Source: Calycina herbarum (taxonomy: Eukaryota > Ascomycota > Leotiomycetes > Helotiales > Pezizellaceae). Taken from it: DNA of 64,000 nucleotides. This document shows positions 1 through 11,434 of this stretch, piece by piece. Location of the stretch: positions 124,001 through 188,000 of the forward strand of contig LLEY01000098.1 in NCBI GenBank assembly GCA_001414485.1. Direction: 5' to 3'. A program made the translations under genes and the position numbers. Every line of letters begins with the position of its first letter. Position 1 is the first letter of the stretch. The notes under the pieces are model-generated. The model was not told the origin of the DNA and did not search any database. It was given only the letters and a program-made list of their open reading frames with translations.

Positions 1-1200
1 TTGGCCACAGGACACGATGGCTTTATCCTTATTGTATGGACCTATTTAGCCAACGACGATTGGCAGGCGGCAATTGTGAATGTGGAGGTTTTGAGGTGGG
101 GTTTGTGAGTGAGGAAGGTCAAAGGAATAATCGGTATTGAGATCTTGATTTGTCGAAGCGGCCGACCAAGAATAATAAAGAATTTTCGGGAGAAGGGTAT
201 TAAACCATTCAGGAGGGTATTGGATGAGGAGAGCGGATTGTAATCAAATTATAATAAAGTGGAAAAAGGTGATTTCCAAGCGTGAGCTGATTTTGTCATG
301 ATTTGGTTTGTTTGGCGATCTGTCCATTCCCTAATTCTCGTCCGATGGCCAGCCCAGCTTCCGAATTGCACTGCACCACTAAACTAAACTAAACCACTGC
401 CTTCCCGGGAAGAGCTTGCGCCACCAGGAACCAGGGAAGGATTGGCGAACCCCGTCACCTTTTCCCCAGCTTCTTCGCCGTATCGTAAGTGGCGGAAACT
501 TATTTATATCTAGACCTCCAACTTTCCATTTTCTATGTCAACTTGGCCCTTTTTCAGATTAAAAATTACCGCGTGTTACGATATTATGTCAAAGTACCTG
601 GTGTACTTGATCAACACCTCAAGATGTTGTATTTATTACCTAGCCTCTCCATCTCGTACCATGAGACGATAAGAATACCCTATCAACATGGTCCCTCGGG
701 TCTCGGTATGAGGTGAGATTGGCCCAAATCCTTCGGGATTTGCCCAGGGCTGTACAAGTAGGTAGGTAGGTATGCTTAGCGGGGTTGTTTCCACGGTATA
801 AGTTAAAGTCGTCCATTTCTTCAACATCTCATTCAGTGCAGGATAATGAAAAGGAACAATCGAGGCAAAACCGTGATCTATTCTCAATGATAAAACGTCC
901 GTCTGCTCCATGGCCATGGCCCTCTTGCCCCATCTCCCGCTTATTAGTCCTCTACCACCTGTTGTATCATACACCCCAAAGTGCTCACACCACCGACGAG
1001 ACCAGAAACCTCAAAAGAGAGGATATCCATTAACCCTAATCTAGTACATCGAAGGAGCCATTGAAGGGCTATAAAAAAGTGGTGTGTATCATCGACATGA
1101 GACATGACATCGTCAAAGCAAATGCCATTGCTTGTAAAGGTCCTACGCTGCATCAAAAAGAACCGCCCAAACTGGAATCAAATATTCGTCGTCATGTCCT
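1..1200. other. Intergenic, no gene recognised
   Basis: Only short overlapping reading frames with no recognisable protein are seen on either strand. The last few hundred bases would carry the 3' UTR of the CKS1 gene, which ends at 1201. No tRNA or repeat was found. Confidence 0.6.
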
Positions 1201-1725
1201 TTATTGTTGGGGAGGAACATAATTGATCGGTCGCCTGCAGAAGAAGTAAGCATCCGCCCGCGGTTCCTCGAGAACTCATCGCGACTTACTTGAAGAGTAG
1301 AATGTGTGGCTCGGGTTCATGGACTTCGTAGTGCTCCCATCCAAGACTCTGCGGATGAAGGGTCAGCTTTGTACCTCGACAGATCAAACTCGTCCGTCTC
1401 CTACCTGTGTAATACCCAAGGCTCTCCATTCCTCCTCCCACAACAACTTCAAGGTGCCTTTGGCGGGATCGTGGTATTCTTTGGGGATCGCCTTGAGCAT
1501 GTTCTTTGGCAATTGAACATGTCGGTACTCGTAGTCATCATCCGAATATCTGGGGGAGTGGTTAGCGGTGAATAATAAATGGGAGCATTTATGGGGTCGC
1601 AAGGTTGCGCAAACTGACCTGGCGGAGTAATGGATGGAATCGATGAACTCCTCTAGACGCGCCTTTTCGTTTTCCGATAGTGGCCGCGGAGCCTTATTTC
1701 TTCTGTTATAGTCCATGTCTGCCAT
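1201..1725 (-). CDS. CKS1: Cyclin-dependent kinase regulatory subunit (Cks1/Suc1)
   Basis: Four exons join in frame: 1725-1619, 1549-1405, 1348-1290 and 1234-1201, giving 114 aa. The product is a Cks protein, a small adaptor that binds Cdk1 and phosphorylated substrates to promote cell-cycle transitions and substrate multisite phosphorylation. Visible family marks are [15 protein letters not shown] (about 37-51), which forms part of the anion-binding surface, the LLWEEEWR segment, and the hinge [10 protein letters not shown] (94-103) used for strand exchange. The end INYVPPQQ matches the fungal C-terminus and confirms the last small exon. Length is normal for the family. The gene diverges from the bromodomain gene at 2680 with about 950 bp between starts. 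Introns are 56-69 bp with consensus ends. Identification is essentially certain from sequence. Confidence 0.97.
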
Positions 1726-2679
1726 TTCTCCTTCCGGATCTGCGTTCTAGCAAACGTGCTGAATCGGGGGCGGCTGTCAGACTAAATGGCGGGGCAGACG
1801 CGACGTAGTTAAACCTAACCCAAAGTCGCAACCTCCAGACGAGAAATAAGGGTAATTTGAGGACTGTGGAAGATTCACCACAACGAGTGGAATTGGAAAG
1901 GGAGGGCGAGCGCAGAAAATGTTGGAGTCGTCTGCAGGAAAAAAAGTGGTGCAAAAGTTGGGGGCACCAGAAGGGGGGAAGGGGGGTAGGTATTCAAAGT
2001 TTGGTGGTCGCTGGAGGGTGGCCGAGGCAAGCAAAATTCAAGAAATGAGATTGTTGCACATTGAGCCACGAAGTAAGAAGAGGAGTTTGTGGAGTCGGGC
2101 GGCAGAGGAGTGAATGGTGTGAATGGAACTCTTGGGAAAAGGGAAAAGAGAAGCTTCAAGTCCTCAGACCTCGCAATGTTTATTTACCACACGGCCCTCC
2201 ACGACTTGCCTCGTTGGATTTGGCTGTGGTCACGTGCTGCACCTAAATCCTTGAGCCTGAGAGCCTGAATCTGCGCTGCCCTTGGGCGATGCAAGATCAG
2301 GCCAACCGTGGACCAACCCAACGAGCAAGGCCATAATACTAAGGATTTCCGATTTCAACCCCATTCATTCAGCGTGCATTCACTCTTGAGCAGAAACAGA
2401 AATTGCACCCTTTATTTGGCCTAATTAAATTCCATCCCCCTGTTGCAGAAACACTCGTTTGCAGGCACTACCACTTTCATCGATTTTCGCGGTCCTCCCC
2501 CGTTTCCCCTTCATCGCAGAAAACATCCCGGCCAAAGCTGGACACTCTTCCAAACGCGCACCAACTCTGACCTGCACGCGTTGCGGGGAGCCATTGTACG
2601 CTCACCACCATTCGCAGAAACCGACGCATCACCCCGAGATACTTGAAATTCTGCCGCGATCCTGAATTCGAGGGGCACG
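1726..2679. promoter_or_regulatory. Divergent upstream region of CKS1 and the RSC4-like gene
   Basis: This 954 bp interval separates two divergent starts and contains no plausible gene. It should hold both promoters and 5' UTRs. No specific binding site could be assigned with confidence. Confidence 0.45.
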
Positions 2680-5263
2680 ATGAGTTCCAAGCGCAAGTCC
2701 AACAACGGCTCCGTGGCCGCTGGTGGGGATTTGGACGATCCTGCAGCAAAGAGGAGAAAGTTGCCGAGTGTAAGTAATTATTCTTATGTGGTTGCGCCGA
2801 GCGCATCAGTTGAGAAGTCTTTTGTAAAGTCGTTTGTGCTTTGGTGGGCTATTGGTGGTGCTGGCCTGGTCGCAGGGCTGGCTATTCAATCGGCGCACCG
2901 CAACACCTCCCTTAACCTTGCTGGATTTGGCACTTTGCGACCTGCCTCGATGCGAGCGAGTAATGCGAACAACAGACAGCGAGGCTGACACTCTCCCTTC
3001 TAGGACAGCATCGATACCTCGCAGCCGGAAACACCAGAGACGACGACACAACATGGGTTGAAACTGGTCGAGATCATCAAGAAGACGGAAGATAAAAGGT
3101 ACGTCCCTCCTCCATACCCCCTCCCATGCGACAGCGGGCCACTCCTTCAGCCTCGTGGACGAGATGGGACTTGAGAGTGATGCACGTTGTTGCCCTTTCG
3201 TAAATACCTATTGATGGACCCTCTGCCCGACTGTTTGCTCGTGCTGCCATGTCCAAAAACCCCAGGAATAATGACTGACCGAGTTGTCACAGTGGACGAG
3301 TTATCTCGACGAGCTTCCTCACACTTCCCAACCGACGACAATTCCCAGACTACTACAAAGTTATCAAGATGCCAATTGCGATAGACAACATTCAAGAGAA
3401 ATTGCTGCGGCGGGAGTTCAAGGATCTGACAGATCTGGAGAGCTATTTTAAACGCATGATAGCCAACGCAAAGGAATACAATACAAGGGGATCCGAGGTG
3501 TATGATGATGCTGAAAGATTACGGAAAGCGCTAAGCAACTTTATGACCAAGACCAACCCGGCGTACAAACTCATCCCCGGCTATGTGGCAGCACCAACAC
3601 CATTGTCGACTGAAGGACAAGCAAGTGATCTTGAGGATGCTGAGGGAGAGCCAGATTCGGAATCGGAAGCAGCTGTTCAGGCAAAGAAACCACGGAGCAG
3701 GCCAAAGCCTCCACCCAAATCCAAATCTCATACTCCTAAACAAATCAGCACCCCAGCGGCAGTCGAAAGCCGTCCCTCAAGAGCGGGCTTCTCCAAATTC
3801 ACATTCCAACAAGCACAAGAGAAGATACTGGCGGATCTTATTACAGCGAAGGAGCAACCGGAGTCAGTAAATTCATCATGAGAAATCTTGGATTTTTGCT
3901 AACAAAAAAATAGTGACGACTTTACTACTTTTGAAGTATTTGTTGACTTGCCTGATCGTAGTTTGCGAGATTACTACAAAGTTATTCAAAACCCAGCCAG
4001 TTTGCGTTCGGTTCAAAAGAAAGTAAAGGGTTCATCAGTAGGAAGTGAGTTCAAAACTTGGGCATCCTTTGAAAAGGAAATGAAGTATATCTGGACCAAC
4101 GCTTGGAAGTATAATGAAGACGGCAGTGAGATTTCTGACTTGGCCAAGGATCTCCAGGTTAGTAGAAAGTAGTGTCCACAGTGCATGTCTCCAAACTGAC
4201 CCAACCCAGACACAATTCAACAAACTATTGAAAGAAGCCAAGCAGTCGGTACTAGAACCTCCTGCGCCCAAGATTAAGCTCAAGATGCCCGAGCCAGCCC
4301 CAAAGATAACCTTGAAATTTGGTAGCAGAGGTAGTCCACCAGCAGCTGAGGCCGCCCCTGCCCCACAAACAAATGGAGCGAACGGCACGCCAGCCAATGG
4401 AACGCGTAGAAATCCTTTTGGTGCATCTGGAGCTGCCGCCCCGGCTCCAAACCTCGACCAGCTTGAAAGAGCAAGAAGCACGTCTGGCTCGGTACAGTCA
4501 CCGACACCTTCGATCCCTGCCACTGCCGTCGTCAAGAACGAAGAAGGAGCTCGCAACTCCCCGGCAGTTCCAGCAGCAGGATTTAGTATCCAACGTGCCG
4601 TTAGTCAAACGGTCTCGACTCCAGGTCTTCCAGTCGCTGGTATGCCTCCACCCTCAACCCCAAGTGTGCCCGCCAACAATATGTACTTGACGAGTGGATA
4701 CGCTACATCTTTCCAACACCAGCCCCAATATCAGGCTCCCAAGCCGGCGGCACTTGAGTCGAAATTCAGACCACCTGGAAAGGGTAAGTTCCAAATGTTC
4801 ACCTTGCTATGTATTTTTATTAACATTCGTAGGTGCTGCTGATGCTATGATTACGAACCTTACTCTCGCAACCCATCCCGGACTCAACATCACTCGCCAT
4901 TTCCGTATGGATTTGCCCCCTTCAAATACCATGGCTCAGCAGTCGGTTACAATCAACCTCCCTCACACCCACTACTATCTACAAATCAGGCCTACATTTG
5001 CCGCACCCCTCCTTCAGCGGTACCATAAGCTCTTTGCGACCTCTGGCTCTCAAAGACTGCACAACATTTCTGCGGCTCCAGGACAGGCACCGGACCCGCA
5101 GCATCCTCTGTTTGAAGCTCGGTTGCTTCCAGGGGTAAATCGAATCGAGATTGAGTTAATTGCTGCCTTGCCAAAAGGAACTAAAGGGGCAGGTGGACAG
5201 GAAGTGGAGCTCGAGAAGATTAGCATATTTGCGAACCTTCTGAAGGACCCTCAGCAGAGATGA
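2680..5263 (+). CDS. RSC4: Tandem-bromodomain RSC chromatin-remodelling subunit (Rsc4-like)
   Basis: Six exons join in frame: 2680-2769, 3004-3098, 3293-3862, 3914-4157, 4210-4783 and 4833-5263, giving 667 aa. Two bromodomains are visible. The first covers about residues 45-160 (FPDYYKVIKMPIAID, AKEYN with acetyl-lysine-binding Asn about 125). The second covers about 250-345 (LRDYYKVIQNPASL, AWKYN with Asn about 319). A Lys-rich start (KRRK) could be a nuclear signal. A Pro/Ala-rich linker with acidic patches leads to a conserved C-terminal domain (about 480-667). Tandem bromodomains plus this tail are the layout of Rsc4, the RSC subunit that reads acetylated histone H3. The fourth exon must start at 3914 using the GTCAGT donor at 3863, because the alternative donor three bases later would create a stop. 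The assignment to RSC rather than another bromodomain complex is inference from architecture. Confidence 0.92.
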
Positions 5264-8200
5264 ATGATAGACTGTACTAGTAGATAGGCAAATGAACAGA
5301 GGTGATATATTTGGGTCAAGGCGTGTCTGTGGATAATTCGGATGGCCATTGGGACGGAGTCATTTTTTGTTCAATGTTTGGCAACCACCGGGCGTTGTAT
5401 ATTACCTAGCATAATTGTGTTTTCAAAATTCCTCGTCGTCAGAGCGAAGTGAAGAAGGAGAACAGACCTTCTGCTTCGAAAATTGGGACATCCGTTTATT
5501 TTAATGAGCGATACCTTCTTTTTTTTTTGAGCTTCCTGGAAATATTGTGGTGAGGTTCAAATTTTGATAGTGATAGATGTCGTCAAGCAAGACACTTGCC
5601 ATTGTCGTCTTTCATCTGTAACGTAGTTGGTGATGGGAGTGAATCTGGAGTTGACGGATTGGATTGACAATCTCTGCCCATCTCACCTTTGTTCTCAAGG
5701 AAGCTGGTTCCAACTGGTATTATATCTTCGACTGCGCTTTCGTGTTATCATGAATTCCATTGTCGATATGAGATCTCTTCTTGCTGAAGAACTTGTTTTA
5801 CGAAAAGAGTAGAAGATAAAGAAAAGTAGAGTAACTCACGTGGATGAGAGTGAGAGTGAGAGTTATTCAAGTAGAGAAATGTGCGAGTAACTTCTTTTGA
5901 CACTCAACGTTTGTGATTGAAAGACGGGGAAATACAGGAGGGGAGAAGTTACTGTAGTGAGAAAAAGAGACTTGAATGTTTACTTCTGGGCTTGTTGGTT
6001 TGTTTGGAGCCGTTTTCTTTTACTTGGAATGTTTGAGTGGATTGAATTGCCGTATCTGGTTTTTCATTTTAGGAAGTCGTAGACTCGTAGTCTAGCTCTG
6101 TCGTTATCATAATAGGGAGAACCAGAAGAATGGGAGAAGAGCATTGTGATGAGAATAAAGATTGGGATTACGATGGCAAGGTGGGAAATGGCTGGAAGTT
6201 GTGATCGATGGTGAAACACATTAGGTATTCGAAGGGGAGAACCACCACATCGTTGAATATCCTCATGTCTATCAATTACATGAGGATGAATGAGTCTTTT
6301 GGTACTTGAAAATGGAGTTTTGTATGATGATAAGGGATGATATGTCTCTTTTGCTTTTGTAAAAACGCTACATAACATCCTTGAGGCCGGAGGTTCGTCT
6401 TCGGCTGATGTATGAAATGAGAAAAGGGAGAAAGGATAGCGGCATACTGTCCTTGGAAATTACGAAGTTTTAGGCGTGGATTTCTAGGAAATAGAAACTT
6501 GGGTTGGTAAGAACTGGTTTGCAAAGAGCGGCCCAATAAGGTTAGGAAATTTCTAGGAAATGGCGACTACAGGTCTGTCGCAATTGATTGTGCTGTCTTA
6601 AGCTAGATAGGTAAATTCAGCAACCCATGTCGCAATGACAAGTTTCTCAAGGCAAAACCGTAAAACCAAGATATTTACGACAATCAGTCTTCGCAAACTC
6701 GCATCTGCATGACAAGCATCTTCGTGCTTTGCGCTCTGGTGGTGATGCGAAACTAGGCATGCAAAGGGTGGTGGAAATAAAAGGCGTCGCACGACGAAGG
6801 TTTGTCGCAGAAACTTCGAGGAAGAACATTGACAAAAAACAAAGCGCAAACACGAAGAAGGAATGAAAGAGTGAGCCCTATGCGCTACAAATAAAAAAAA
6901 ATTTAAAAAAAAATTCTTTGAAGTTCGTCTCCCCAGAGTGATGTCCCATTATGGGGGATGGAAGACACCAGATTCCGTCTTCGTAGGGGTCCGGCTCTTA
7001 CTCAGCCATGAGGTTAACATCTAAGTAAGAGAAAGCGGGTATCACATGCCAGTGTAAACCACGTACAAGGCTTTTTCACGATGCGAATAGAAGCGTGTGT
7101 AAACGGGGTGAATGTGAGAGATACTGAGGAATCAGTTGATTTTAGCATTCACCGACGCGTTTTCCTGGACAATTCATCCTCACGACAACTACCCGACGTC
7201 CCGCGGACATAACAGTGGAGGATCCCAGCTCAGAGCATTTGTATTCGGTGAAGTAGAAGTCAAAGTGACTGTAGTTTGAAGTGAATACCTGGCCCAACTA
7301 TCTCTGGAATGCACGGGTGAATTAGACCCGAGGACTATTTTTTTTTGAGCAAGCGAGGTTGGATCGGCAACTCACCTAATCGTACCACGCTACAACTGGG
7401 CTACTTCGCTTGCTCAAAGGTACTGGGCATTTGCTAATTTGAAAATATAAGGATATTCTCGGCCCCCACCCAGCCCCCTAGATTTACCCGAGAAATGGGT
7501 CCTCGACCCACAACTCAACTCTGCCAAAGCCAAAGAACTGCTCTGCAGCCTTCTTGATCTTGCGCTTCGAGTTTGTCACTCGAAAAGCTACAAAGGTGCT
7601 CCTCCCCTTTGGCTGACCAAGGATTCAAACTCGCTTTTGCTAGAGCGCTTAACGACCAGCGCAATTTTGTCCAATGGAGGGTGAATCAACTTCAACTTCA
7701 CTGTTGAGAAGAGCAATAGAACGAACAATCACAGGACAGCCGCAAGGCTATGCCTCTCTTAAAGGGCAAGACAACGATGGTGAATTCTGCATTCGCCTCC
7801 ACTGGAATCATGCTGCCGAAACTTGCTTCTCATACTCAGTGACGATCTGGCATCATAAGCCAGAGTCTGGCTAGCCACTATGCGCACATCCAGCTTGTCT
7901 AACAAATGCGATATGCAAAAACAGAGCGGCGAATATTAGTTTCCCCAAAGCCGTTTAGCACCGCGAAACTCGAAACTGAGATGGAGGATTTTCTTCTCGG
8001 TCACGCCATCAATGGTATTTCAATCTTGCACTTTTGACCACTGGCAGTAACACCCTCAAAGTATGTCATCATACTGATATAATTCGCCGAAGCAGGAAAC
8101 CAAAATTCTTCCAGAAGGGGTCTTGAATTTGGTTCAAGCATGGTGACCCGAAACTCGAAGTCTTAAGGATCTCATCGCTCAATACTCTTCCCGTACCTAC

Positions 8201-8872
8201 AACTCCAGCATTTCCAAGGATTGCCGCGTCAAGCCGCAACTCAAGTTGCAGCATACAGACAAAAATTGGCCCGGTGATATTACATTACCTGTTTTCCTAA
8301 GCAGTTCCCCACTTTCAAGCTTAGCAAAATGGAGATACAGCAGTGACCCCAGTAGTAGAAAACTTGGTAAGAAGTGCTGCATCTTCTCCTGGTCAGCAAT
8401 TACACGGAACTAACGTCAAGCCTACGAGGTTGAAAGAAAGATAGCTCGCATTCTGAAATTCGTCTAAATCAGCAACCATTTTACGACATGGAAACGACAG
8501 GGAGCTAAAAGCTTGAATTGACGCAGGCTCAAAGTAAGGATCTCTATCATTGCACTCAAGTTTCTGCCCATCTAAACTCCATTTTTCTTTGCACCTTCTT
8601 GGGACATCTTGGGCTGTAGAGCACAGTGCCATCCTCTTTGCGACTCATGCCTTGCGTTATGATTTCTTGATATCTATCTATGACAACACAAGACCACAAG
8701 CCGGTAGTCGCATTGGCCAAGATTTTCCCATCTCAAGTTTTTGCTGTTTTTCAATTCTCATTGTAAACCAGTTCCTACCATCCCAAGCTTCCATCCTAGA
8801 AAACCCATCTCAAAGCATCATAACATGTAAGCACAGTATTCTGCCACGCTCTCTCCAGAGTCATACCCCAAT
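5264..8872. other. Long intergenic region without a recognised gene
   Basis: About 3.6 kb with only short, unconvincing reading frames on both strands. It contains GAGAGT-type simple sequence near 5845, A/T runs near 6893-6915, and two tRNA-like relics (see 7346-7416 and about 7595-7665). No conserved protein was recognised in six frames. Confidence 0.5.
7346..7416. repeat. Perfect 11 bp inverted repeat enclosing tRNA-like sequence
   Basis: TGAGCAAGCGA (7346-7356) is perfectly complementary to TCGCTTGCTCA (7406-7416), with 49 bp between the arms. On the minus strand the interior contains TAGCCCAGTTG, which resembles a pol III A box, but no proper TTCRA B box or anticodon stem can be built. 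It could be a decayed tRNA or tRNA-derived element, or simply a hairpin. Confidence 0.4.
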
Positions 8873-9697
8873 CTATGCCTCCCTGTGCTCCACATGTTCA
8901 ACCTCAAATTCAACCATATCAACGTCCAGCATCTCAACATCGCCATCCCCCACATCAACCTCGAGACCCTTCAAATCCTCCTTCGCATTCTCAACCTCTC
9001 GCCTGGCAGCCTCCCTCGACCGTCTCACAGCCTCCGTATCCCGCTCAACTTCATCCACAACATTTCTCGGACACATCCTCTTCCCCAATTCCGCTTCCAA
9101 CACCCCCTCTCCATTTCCTAAGTTGGACTCATCCACTACCAGCCTAATACCATCCTTCTTCCCCCGACTCTGCGGCCGACTCATCAATTGTTCCCCGTCC
9201 TCAACGTCCAACAACCTCATCTCGCTTTCTTCTTCGAAACGTTCCTTCCTCATCTCTCGCATGGCGCAACGATAACAATACCTATCCCCAATCCTCAACG
9301 GCTGTCGGTAGATACTGTAAAACTCGCAATCGAGATTGAAATACTGGACCTCACGGCGGGCAATTCGAGAAGTGTCTTCGTACCGACGGGATAGGAGGGT
9401 CTTAATCGTCACAGGCTTTTCCTTTCTAAGTCCAAGTCGCAGAGGAGAAGGGAAATCCCTCTTATCTTCGACCGATCGGAGATTGATTTTCGGGGAAGAA
9501 TAGAGCTGGGAGATATGAGAGACACGAATTGGACATGGCGTATCTGGAGGGAAGGTAGACGGCGAAGAAGGAACTGGCTCTGGACCTGATAAGGTTTCGG
9601 GGTGGTGGCTGACGTGACGCGCGTGGTAGCAGGCGTATTTTCCGACTTTGACGAGGTGGTTGCAGCCGGGATAGGTGTATTGTATCTCTAAGCACAT
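8873..9697 (-). CDS. Uncharacterised Cys/His-containing fungal protein
   Basis: A single open frame of 274 aa. The ATG at 9697 was chosen because the frame stays open a further 100 codons upstream but has no ATG there (its first codon is TTG). The N-terminus MCLEIQYTYPGCNH and a later CYRCAM carry spaced Cys/His residues that could bind metal. The C-terminal third is charged and predicted helical (RRSREAARREVENAKEDL), probably a coiled coil, and ends very acidic. The coding strand is GC-richer than the flanks. I do not recognise a named family; many fungi have short proteins that begin Met-Cys with a similar Cys/His pattern. Neighbours give no functional hint. Confidence 0.7.
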   Translation of the reverse strand: MCLEIQYTYPGCNHLVKVGKYACYHARHVSHHPETLSGPEPVPSSPSTFPPDTPCPIRVSHISQLYSSPKINLRSVEDKRDFPSPLRLGLRKEKPVTIKTLLSRRYEDTSRIARREVQYFNLDCEFYSIYRQPLRIGDRYCYRCAMREMRKERFEEESEMRLLDVEDGEQLMSRPQSRGKKDGIRLVVDESNLGNGEGVLEAELGKRMCPRNVVDEVERDTEAVRRSREAARREVENAKEDLKGLEVDVGDGDVEMLDVDMVEFEVEHVEHREA

Positions 9698-11434
9698 TTT
9701 GGGTTTTTGTTTCCTTCTCTTTTGGTTGGGGGGTTGGGTCTTGAGGTTGGTGGTGTGCGCATCCAGATGCGGTTGTTCGGGAGGACTCGTTTTCGGGATG
9801 CGACTTTTGACGACTGCTATAGCCTTCGAAAAAGCTGGAGTGGCGAGTGCTTTCTGAATCAACAGATTTGAAGGAGCGTGGTGTGGTGTGGGAGCTGGTG
9901 TGTTGAAGTGTTGATATTTTGGAGCGGGTGAATTCTCGCTAACGAGTGAATGTTCCACATACGGCAAGAATACACGCAGGCGCTTCTTCCCACCCAAATT
10001 CCAATATCAAACTGCTATCGCGCACTGGCCTGTCCTCCAATCAATGGCTTAGAAATCTCCTACGTGGGGGCACTTGAAGTTTTGTTGCACGTCGCACAAG
10101 GGTGTGTCGTTGACTTGGCCAATGAGAAGAATCGAGGACGTTGTTCAGGTTGCCAAGTTCGCGACTAGCAGGGGTCTACCCCGGAAAGCAGCTAGTGATT
10201 GCTAGTGCCACTTGAGCCTGAGCATGAGTTCGCTCTTTTTTGCGGTAAGAGATCGTTATTGTCACATCTACACTCATCTTTACTTTCAATACTGGATCTA
10301 GATGCTTGTGGGTAACTAAAGTCAAGTGTGGGTTTTATATAGTTACGCAATGATCTTTCTGATATTTTGTGAATTCGCGTACTCTTCTTGTTTCGGTGTG
10401 ATGCTGGATGGTGGTGGGTTACTTGTAGCTTGCTAGCGAGTACCTCATGGCTTACTCGCGAATTAATAAATACCTTACTCGCAAGATACTTTCTAGCTTA
10501 CTTACAACTTGTTTAGCAGCTTACAACGATGTGAGCGCCGCAAATCTCACGGGTAAGCTATAGCTTACTCTCAAATCGATTGACAGCTTACCCACGAGTA
10601 GGAAGCTTCCTCGCAAACTTAAGTCACGAGGTGGGGAGCCTCTAGTATGATGTATTATAATCTTTTCTACATAGCAAAATAGACAAACTCGAATTTTTGT
10701 ATGATCAAAACACAGCCAGCTAGCTCATGAGGTTGTTTACTTCTTACTTCAAGGTCTTCAATATAATCGTCAACCGTAAGTCAAAAATTCCTTGCATAGC
10801 AATGCGATGCTACCAATGAAAGAGCCAGAAACAAGAGAACTGAATACTAGGGCATGCCAGTTCCCTCAGGGCAGATACGACAAATAGAACTAAACACTGG
10901 GCCAAACGGGAATCAGCATGTTAGATATGACAGCTAAACCCATAACCTTCTCTTATTGGTTGTGTTATTATTGAATATGAATCTATAAAGAACCGAGATT
11001 TTGACAGCCGGATATATGAACGTGGGGTGAGTGGCAGTGGCAGTGGCTCACAGGGCGTTAATAAATGTGAACGACGATGTGCTTGTTGGAGGAGAAATAG
11101 CAATATTGCATTTGACGACAACTTCAGCTACAAGGGCGGGCGCGAATGAAATAGCAAGCCAAAAAATAGCAATATGCATAGCTGTCAAATCAAATTGAAC
11201 CCATGCACTTCGAGTCCACGAGGTATGCATGGTAATAGTTGCTAAAACTCATTTCATTCCATTGGACCAGAGCTAAAAAAAAAGCTTTTGATGCTATCCC
11301 ATATCGATGGAGACCAACCCATGATCCACCAATTGCCATATTCATGTCCCTATTAAGCATCATACACCCAATTCGCCTCGAAAACTTCCATAACCATAGC
11401 AACCCAAGCAAACCCTCACTCAAATACTGCAAGC
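9698..11434. other. Intergenic region with degenerate CTTACTCGC repeats
   Basis: No gene was recognised. The first part would be the promoter of the minus-strand gene ending at 8873. At 10430-10625 there is a cluster of short, degenerate CTTACTCGC-like repeats (separate entry). Low-complexity GTGGCAGTGGCAGTGG lies near 11030. Confidence 0.5.
10430..10625. repeat. Cluster of degenerate CTTACTCGC-type repeats
   Basis: At least six variants of (A/G)(G/C)CTTAC(T/C)C(G/A)C occur within about 200 bp, for example GGCTTACTCGCG near 10450, ACCTTACTCGCAAG near 10475, AGCTTACTTACAAC near 10497 and CAGCTTACCCACGAG near 10588. Some also occur as complements (GCGAGTA, GGTAAGC). Spacing is irregular, so this is not a simple tandem array. 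Confidence 0.5.

Noticed and set aside
8550..9275. 241-codon plus-strand ORF opposite the Cys/His protein
   Set aside because: Ser/Pro-rich shadow of the minus-strand coding sequence, with no independent support.
9698..9997. Upstream 100-codon extension of the Cys/His protein
   Set aside because: The frame is open but has no ATG before 9697; its first codon is TTG. The Met-Cys start at 9697 is more typical of such fungal proteins.
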